The translations under genes were made by a program, and so were the position numbers. This document shows, piece by piece, positions 6,966 through 8,044 of a DNA stretch of 8,044 nucleotides. The stretch spans positions 2,123-10,166 of the forward strand of contig FR898212.1 of the NCBI GenBank assembly GCA_000437375.1, in the 5' to 3' direction. The DNA is from Eubacterium sp. CAG:841 (GTDB taxonomy: Bacteria > Bacillota > Clostridia > Oscillospirales > CAG-272). Each line of letters opens with the position of its first letter. The stretch's first letter is position 1. Below the pieces are notes generated by a model, which was not told where the DNA came from, did not search any database, and saw nothing but the letters and a program-made list of their open reading frames with translations.

Positions 6966-7014
6966 AAAAATAAAAGAGCATAACAAATAGCTTTCATTGC
7001 TACTTATCATGCTC
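6966..7014 (-). terminator. Hairpin with T-rich tract after the zinc-ribbon gene
   Basis: On the - strand GAGCAT (7014-7009) pairs with ATGCTC (6981-6976), and a second stem TAGC/GCTA (7002-6999 with 6991-6988) lies symmetrically inside it with a 7-nt loop. It is followed by TTTTATTTTT at 6975-6966. This fits an intrinsic terminator for the lexA-like/zinc-ribbon transcript. Because the T-tract abuts the ribosome binding site of the HTH gene, it could also act as an attenuator with partial read-through. Confidence 0.55.
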
Positions 7015-7016
7015 GT

Positions 7017-7038
7017 ATGTTTTACATCGTGCTATGTA
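7017..7038. repeat. Small palindromes upstream of the HTH gene
   Basis: ATGT-TTT-ACAT lies at 7017-7027 and TACAT-CGTGCT-ATGTA at 7023-7038, sharing bases. They lie between the zinc-ribbon gene and the terminator-like hairpin. They may be operator half-sites for the HTH protein encoded just downstream, but such short AT-rich dyads arise easily by chance. I found no convincing sigma-70 promoter here. Confidence 0.25.
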
Positions 7039-7054
7039 CGAAGTTTGGATTTTA

Positions 7055-7258
7055 TTATTTTGTGTTCTCCGAAGAGTTCAGCTGCTTTACGATAAAAGTA
7101 TTTTGAGTGACATTTACTGCTAATGTGCTTTTGCAACATTGGCATTTGATGATAATATCCGCTTGACTTTCGTTGTCAGATGATAATTTTGCGAGCGAAA
7201 GAGATTTGGCTGAGTCACAGGCTCTTTTGCCGCAAACCGGACATTGATATTTTGTCAT
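7055..7258 (-). CDS. Zinc-ribbon microprotein
   Basis: A 67-residue protein with two cysteine knuckles: CPVCGKRAC at 6-14 (C6, C9, extra C14) and CQCC at 39-42 (C39, C42, extra C41). This is a typical zinc-ribbon spacing. Similar small CPxCGKRACD proteins occur near phage-type genes in Firmicutes, and the layout also recalls the Com regulator of Mu-like phages, though I cannot claim homology. It has no enzymatic motif and may bind nucleic acid or a protein partner. The ATG at 7258 has a good site (AAAGGAG) on the - strand at about 7269-7263. The gene starts 14 nt after the end of the lexA-like gene and is almost certainly co-transcribed with it. Confidence 0.7.
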   Translation of the reverse strand: MTKYQCPVCGKRACDSAKSLSLAKLSSDNESQADIIIKCQCCKSTLAVNVTQNTFIVKQLNSSENTK

Positions 7259-7272
7259 ATATCTCCTTTTCT

Positions 7273-7884
7273 CTAACTAATATCTTTAATTACTTTTAAT
7301 GCAACGCCTTGAATTGTTAACGCTTTGGGGTAGATATCGCGATTTTTCGGTTTGTACTTTTTGTTTTCTGCGTGAAGTCGCGGACGACCGTCTTCCCAAA
7401 GCAATCTTTTCAGAGTGTTACCGTCTTCTGTAAGGGCAACAATTACCTCGCCGTTTTCTGCCGTAGCGGTCTTTTTTACCAAAATGAGATCGTCTTTCTC
7501 AATTCCGATATCAATCATCGAATCTCCGTATGCGCGAAGAAGAAAGCATTCACCGTCTATCCATTCTTCGGGGATAGCCAGATAGCCGCTGATATGCTCC
7601 TCCTGCTCGTCGGGAGAACCGCATACAATTTCCCCGACGATCGGAATTCGTTTGAAGCCACATCTCATTTTGCGTTGAAGATCGGTTTCCAAGGTATTTT
7701 TGCCGGAGTATGAAACAAGTCCTTGTTTCTCCAATTCAAGAATATACCGATACGCTGTGGATTTTGACATACCCATATATTCCATGATTTCAGCAAGGCT
7801 TGGAGAAGTGCCGTTGTTATCTCTTGTGTGTTGGCGGATAAAGTCGGCAAGCCTTTCTACCTTTTCTTGATTCATTGTTCTCAT
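7273..7884 (-). CDS. LexA-like self-cleaving repressor
   Basis: A 203-residue repressor of the LexA type. The N-terminal winged helix lies at about 5-65 (VERLADFIRQHTRDNNGTSPSLAEI, then MGMSKSTAYRYILELEKQGLV). The C-terminal S24 peptidase domain has the cleavage site at C88-G89 (GEIVCGSP), nucleophile S122 (AYGDSMID) and general base K159 (NTLKRL). In LexA, activated RecA triggers cleavage between Ala/Cys and Gly, which frees the operators, so this gene should respond to DNA damage. The length matches LexA. The start is ATG at 7884, placed 7 nt after AAAGGAGA at 7898-7891; the ATG at 7875 lacks such spacing. It leads a two-gene unit with the zinc-ribbon gene. The unusual DNA-binding helix and operator suggest an element-borne LexA paralogue rather than the host SOS repressor, but that is inference. 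Confidence 0.88.
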   Translation of the reverse strand: MRTMNQEKVERLADFIRQHTRDNNGTSPSLAEIMEYMGMSKSTAYRYILELEKQGLVSYSGKNTLETDLQRKMRCGFKRIPIVGEIVCGSPDEQEEHISGYLAIPEEWIDGECFLLRAYGDSMIDIGIEKDDLILVKKTATAENGEVIVALTEDGNTLKRLLWEDGRPRLHAENKKYKPKNRDIYPKALTIQGVALKVIKDIS

Positions 7885-7914
7885 TGGAGATCTCCTTTAA
7901 CGGGGGTGTAGAAC

Positions 7915-7936
7915 TTGTGGTTTTATTATACCACAA
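7915..7936. promoter_or_regulatory. Palindromic operator over the -10 box
   Basis: TTGTGGT (7915-7921), 8 bp, ACCACAA (7930-7936) form a perfect 7-bp inverted repeat. It covers the whole -10 box and the expected start of transcription, so a bound protein would block RNA polymerase. The obvious candidate is the LexA-like repressor encoded downstream. It does not resemble the Bacillus (GAAC-N4-GTTC) or E. coli (CTG-N10-CAG) SOS boxes. I saw no second full copy in the window. Confidence 0.7.
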
Positions 7937-7953
7937 AAGTTGCCATTTGTCAA
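7925..7953 (-). promoter_or_regulatory. Sigma-70 promoter of the lexA-like operon
   Basis: On the - strand TTGACA (7953-7948) and TATAAT (7930-7925) are both perfect consensus and are separated by 17 bp. A TG one base before the -10 makes it an extended -10 as well. The start point should fall near 7918, about 35 nt before the ATG. This would be a very strong promoter unless repressed. Confidence 0.85.
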
Positions 7954-7990
7954 GACTTTTTAGAAACCTTATGTTCCATTTACAAATTTA

Positions 7991-8010
7991 TTTTCAAAAA
8001 TAGTTGAAAA
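7991..8010. repeat. Second perfect palindrome upstream of the lexA-like promoter
   Basis: TTTTCAA (7991-7997), 6 bp, TTGAAAA (8004-8010), a perfect 7-bp inverted repeat about 40 bp upstream of the -35 box. It could be a binding site for an activator or for a divergent gene outside the window; AT-rich dyads can also be accidental. Confidence 0.4.
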
Positions 8011-8026
8011 ACAGTTTAAAAAGCAA

Positions 8027-8044
8027 GCAGCCGCACTTTTCAGT
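8027..8044. terminator. Possible left arm and loop of a GC-rich hairpin cut by the window end
   Basis: GCAGCCGCAC at 8027-8036 is followed by TTTTCA and then GT, the first two bases expected of a complementary right arm. It follows an A-rich stretch at 8018-8026, the mirror of a T-run, as in a bidirectional terminator. The right arm is outside the window, so this is only a prediction. Confidence 0.3.

Noticed and set aside
1..8044. CRISPR array, tRNA, rRNA or insertion sequence
   Set aside because: No regularly spaced identical repeats with spacers, no tRNA cloverleaf or rRNA-like stretch, and no transposase or integrase frame was found in the window.

Overview
The window looks like part of a mobile element from a Bacillota (Firmicutes) bacterium, probably Clostridia-like. 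The evidence is a MobP3/MobL-type relaxase, a DUF3991/Toprim primase-like protein and a CD1115-type VirD4 coupling protein in one operon, the set carried by Tn1549-like conjugative or mobilizable elements. Strong AAAGGAG ribosome binding sites and GTG/TTG starts fit. I cannot name a species.

Layout, left to right. Positions 1-477 hold no convincing gene. They hold a short GC-rich hairpin at the left edge and a repeat array (four GTGYGTCAAR copies plus oppositely oriented TTTGACCGCA copies) just before the mobilization genes, so this is the best candidate for oriT or the relaxosome binding region. Positions 478-5814 (+ strand) are a tight operon: a ribbon-helix-helix accessory protein, the relaxase, the primase-like protein, the coupling protein and a small winged-helix protein. 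The stop of one gene overlaps or nearly touches the start of the next throughout. No type IV secretion channel genes are visible, so the element is either mobilizable in trans or continues outside the window.

Positions 5815-5929 are a convergent junction where base composition drops sharply from GC-rich to AT-rich. Positions 5930-7884 (- strand) carry a different module, read in the order: LexA-like self-cleaving repressor, zinc-ribbon microprotein, small HTH regulator, XhlA-like coiled-coil/membrane protein, and a three-helix phage-type holin. No endolysin is visible. The lexA-like gene has a textbook promoter (TTGACA, 17 bp, TATAAT) whose -10 box sits inside a perfect palindrome, the likely autoregulatory operator. 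A hairpin followed by a T-rich tract separates the lexA/zinc-ribbon pair from the HTH gene, and a nested set of dyads with a TATAAT lies upstream of xhlA.

How they may work together (inference): the left operon processes and delivers DNA for conjugative transfer. The right module looks like a damage-responsive switch coupled to a membrane-permeabilising pair, either as cargo of the element or as a prophage remnant brought beside it. This LexA-like/holin combination without a lysin is the most interesting part of the window.
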